Source of the DNA: Alphaproteobacteria bacterium
GTDB lineage: Bacteria; Pseudomonadota; Alphaproteobacteria; Sphingomonadales; Rhodothalassiaceae
Direction of reading: 5' to 3'
NCBI GenBank assembly: GCA_003694205.1
Contig: RFKS01000229.1
Span: 1-9,117 of the forward strand
DNA length: 9,117 nucleotides
The number at the start of each line of letters is the position of its first letter. The stretch's first letter is position 1. Below are positions 6,164-9,117 of this stretch, one piece after another. Under the pieces are notes generated by a model. That model was not told where the DNA came from and ran no database searches. It saw only the letters and a program-made list of their open reading frames with translations. Position numbers and translations under genes: made by a program.

Positions 6164-6727
6164 ATGAGCGATCAGCCGAAAGACAATGCGCGCGGAGCAG
6201 GCGATTGCCCATCAAGGCCTATGCTCGGGACGACGCCTCCCGAACGGAACGAGGGTACGAGGGAGAGCGAGGCGGTCTTCGGGTTCATCCGGGATTTCCG
6301 TATTCTGGATCCGACGCTCCGTGAGTTGCTGGCCTTGTGGAGCACGCGATGCGTCGAAGGTGCGCTGCCGCGCACGCGCGACATGGGGCCAGACTTTCTC
6401 AGGGGTCTCGTGACGCGTATTGCGCTTGTCGACGTGCAGCCCGAGCCGCTCGATTTTCGCTATCGCATCGTCGGCAGCTATGTCGAGGACATGCTCGGCG
6501 AAAAGCGCACCGGCATGCGGGCACGCGAGATCTTCTTCGGCTCCTCGCTTGAGCTCGTCCTGCGCGCGACCGAGGATCTGTTGCGCTTTCGCCAGCCGGT
6601 TGCCATGTGGGGAACGAAGATGCCGTGGATCGACCGCGACTACAAAAGGTGGCACGTTCTCGTGCTGCCATTGTCGGAATCCGGCGTGACCGTCGACCGG
6701 GCGATCATGGGGTTCGCGTTTCTCTGA
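6164..6727 (+). CDS. PAS_5-domain protein, copy 2
   Basis: A 187-residue soluble protein, exactly the length of copy 1, and alignable without gaps over the last 150 residues with 103 identities by my hand count (about 69%). The N-terminal 38 residues have diverged and look disordered. Conserved PAS_5 stretches are LWSTRCVEGALPRTRDMGPD (58-77), the LDFRYRIVGSYVEDMLGEKR segment (96-115), MWGTKMPWIDRDYKRW (148-163) and VLVLPLSESG (165-174). No output domain is present, so the role is unknown. The ATG at 6164 was chosen; GTG 6158 is in frame and adds two residues. Neither has a Shine-Dalgarno sequence, unlike copy 1, so expression may be weak or leaderless. The stop lies 5 bp from the stop of the convergent gpmA. 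Confidence 0.8.
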   Translation: MSDQPKDNARGAGDCPSRPMLGTTPPERNEGTRESEAVFGFIRDFRILDPTLRELLALWSTRCVEGALPRTRDMGPDFLRGLVTRIALVDVQPEPLDFRYRIVGSYVEDMLGEKRTGMRAREIFFGSSLELVLRATEDLLRFRQPVAMWGTKMPWIDRDYKRWHVLVLPLSESGVTVDRAIMGFAFL

Positions 6728-6732
6728 CCGCC

Positions 6733-7434
6733 TCAGTCTTCGCCCTTCTCGAGATAGGCATGGCCGAGCGGGCGCAGATCGGTGTCGAGACGGTAGTGCA
6801 GCGGCACACCGGTCGGGATCTCGAGCCCCGGAATCGCATCATCGGGGATGTCGTCGAGAAACTTGACGAGCGCCCGCAGGCTGTTGCCATGGGCGGCGAC
6901 GAGCACCCGCTTTCCCTCCCGGAGCGCCGGCGCGAGCGCCTGCTCCCAGTAGGGCAGAAAGCGCGCCACCGTGTCCTTGAGGCTCTCGGTGCGCGGCAGC
7001 AGGGCCGGGTCGACATCCCGATAGCGGGGATCGTGGTGTGGCAGGCGCGGGTCACCCTCGTCGAGGGGCGGTGGCGGCACGTCATAGCTGCGCCGCCAGA
7101 TGCGCACCTGCTCCGGCCCCACCTTCTCTGCCATCTCGTTCTTGTTGAGCCCCTGCAACGCACCGTAGTGCCGCTCGTTGAGGCGCCAGGATTTTTCCAA
7201 CGGAATCCACAATCGGTCCATCACGTCGAGGGCGATGCAGGCGGTGCGGATGGCGCGCTTGAGCACGGATGCAAAACAGATGTCGGGCGCGAGCCCGTGC
7301 GCCGCCATCAGGCGGCCCGCTCGTGCCGCTTCGGCCCGGCCTTGTTCCGAGAGATCGATATCGGTCCAGCCGGTGAACCGGTTCTCCCGGTTCCACTCGC
7401 TCTGACCGTGCCGGAGCAGGATGAGGTCGGGCAT
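6733..7434 (-). CDS. gpmA: 2,3-bisphosphoglycerate-dependent phosphoglycerate mutase
   Basis: This cytoplasmic glycolytic and gluconeogenic enzyme interconverts 3-phosphoglycerate and 2-phosphoglycerate through a phosphohistidine intermediate. The protein has 233 residues, in the usual 225-250 range of the cofactor-dependent family. Catalytic H9 lies in [10 protein letters not shown], the proton donor E87 in [10 protein letters not shown], and the second histidine H182 in [21 protein letters not shown] (20-30) and VPPPPL (119-124) are further family marks distinguishing it from other histidine phosphatases. AGGGAG lies 8 nt upstream of the ATG and supports the start. It sits 30 bp downstream of trxB in the same direction, so the two are probably co-transcribed. 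Its end faces the second PAS_5 gene with a 5-bp gap and no room for a terminator outside the coding sequences. Confidence 0.97.
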   Translation of the reverse strand: MPDLILLRHGQSEWNRENRFTGWTDIDLSEQGRAEAARAGRLMAAHGLAPDICFASVLKRAIRTACIALDVMDRLWIPLEKSWRLNERHYGALQGLNKNEMAEKVGPEQVRIWRRSYDVPPPPLDEGDPRLPHHDPRYRDVDPALLPRTESLKDTVARFLPYWEQALAPALREGKRVLVAAHGNSLRALVKFLDDIPDDAIPGLEIPTGVPLHYRLDTDLRPLGHAYLEKGED

Positions 7435-7464
7435 TTCGTTTACTCCCTGCCGGTCCCGGTAGTT

Positions 7465-8537
<1,073 letters not shown>

Positions 8538-8545
8538 GCTCGGCC

Positions 8546-9117
8546 TTATGGCTCGGCTTCGGCCGGGGGAGCCGATGGCCGTCCCGGCTCGGCGATGCCG
8601 AGTGGCAGCGCCCTGAGCGCCGCGACGCACTCCTGCATGGCCAGCGCATAATCCCGCAATTCCGGCGTTGAAGCCGCCTTGGCGAGACGGTCAGCCGCCC
8701 TCTCCAGACGGTCGAGCAGTGCCTCGGCGTCCTGCGGTTGGGCGCCGGCCGGGGTCCGCCGCGCATCCTCATCGGTGGCGGTCCCGACATATCCCTCGAA
8801 CCGGCCATCGGGAAAGGAAAAGCGCGGCTGGGCACGGATCCGCCAGCGCCGCGAGGGGTTGTCGCCCACCATGGTCTCAACGACAAGATCGTGCAGCGGA
8901 GCCCATCGCGCCATGGCCTCGCCGATCTCGTCGCCGGCCGGGACCGCGCTGTGCAGCTGCAGAACCTGCGCAAAGGGTTCGCCGACGAGGCTCGGCGCGA
9001 TATCTCCGAAGGCGAGCCGGGCATTGGGCGACAGGCGAACGATACGGCCCTGGCGGTCGGTCTCGAATCGCCAGGCATGGGGGGCCGGGTCCTCGAGCGG
9101 TGCGATGGCACGAAAAC
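8546..9117 (-). CDS. PAS-domain protein, N-terminus cut off by the window edge
   Basis: The last 189 residues of a protein read in from the right edge and end at TAA 8546-8548. Residues 14-116 of the visible part resemble a PAS domain: WRFETDRQGRIVRLSPNA (15-32), a helical middle, RRWRIRAQPRFSFPDGRFEGY (89-109) and the GTATD end typical of PAS sensors that continue into a signalling helix. The tail (about 128-170) is predicted helical and Ala/Leu-rich with no HisKA H-box, kinase, GGDEF or DNA-binding motif, and the last 15 residues are Pro/Ala-rich. It may be a PAS protein whose output lies N-terminal, or a kinase-like protein that has lost its transmitter. The usual frame with a start at 8914 is internal to the PAS domain and not the true start. 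It precedes trxB by 112 bp on the same strand. Confidence 0.7.
   Translation of the reverse strand, partial: FRAIAPLEDPAPHAWRFETDRQGRIVRLSPNARLAFGDIAPSLVGEPFAQVLQLHSAVPAGDEIGEAMARWAPLHDLVVETMVGDNPSRRWRIRAQPRFSFPDGRFEGYVGTATDEDARRTPAGAQPQDAEALLDRLERAADRLAKAASTPELRDYALAMQECVAALRALPLGIAEPGRPSAPPAEAEP

Overview
The window is high-GC, densely packed bacterial DNA that looks alphaproteobacterial. The best lineage clue is a tandem pair of PAS_5-type (PF07310-like) proteins, a family I associate mainly with Rhodospirillales and relatives. The protein sequences of trxB, gpmA, pnuC and kynU fit the same assignment. The species cannot be named from this sequence. I found no tRNA, rRNA, CRISPR array, insertion sequence or phage gene.

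Layout. (1) Positions 1-2559, minus strand: a tight three-gene cluster transcribed as zinc alcohol dehydrogenase, pnuC, kynU, with gaps of 19 and 12 bp. kynU runs off the left edge. It combines a nicotinamide-precursor transporter, a kynurenine-pathway enzyme and an NAD-dependent type of dehydrogenase. (2) Positions 2560-2726: a short divergent intergenic region holding three perfect 8-bp inverted repeats. (3) Positions 2727-5129, plus strand: a single 800-residue protein that joins a complete phosphoglucose isomerase to a beta-phosphoglucomutase-like HAD domain. (4) Positions 5130-6727, plus strand: two tandem paralogues of 187 residues each with a stand-alone PAS_5 domain, separated by 326 bp of comparatively AT-rich DNA with promoter-like elements. 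(5) Positions 6733-8433, minus strand: a trxB-gpmA pair meeting the second PAS_5 gene tail to tail with only 5 bp between stop codons. (6) Positions 8546-9117, minus strand: the 3' end of a PAS-domain protein.

How the genes fit together. Pgi and GpmA belong to central sugar metabolism. The HAD domain fused to Pgi carries the substrate-contact residues of beta-phosphoglucomutase, so the fusion could channel beta-glucose-1-phosphate to glucose-6-phosphate to fructose-6-phosphate. One metal-binding acidic residue of that domain is replaced by glycine, so its activity is uncertain. This fusion is the most notable feature of the window. The dehydrogenase-pnuC-kynU cluster suggests a link to NAD precursor supply or tryptophan breakdown. 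The PAS_5 proteins have no output domain and unknown function.
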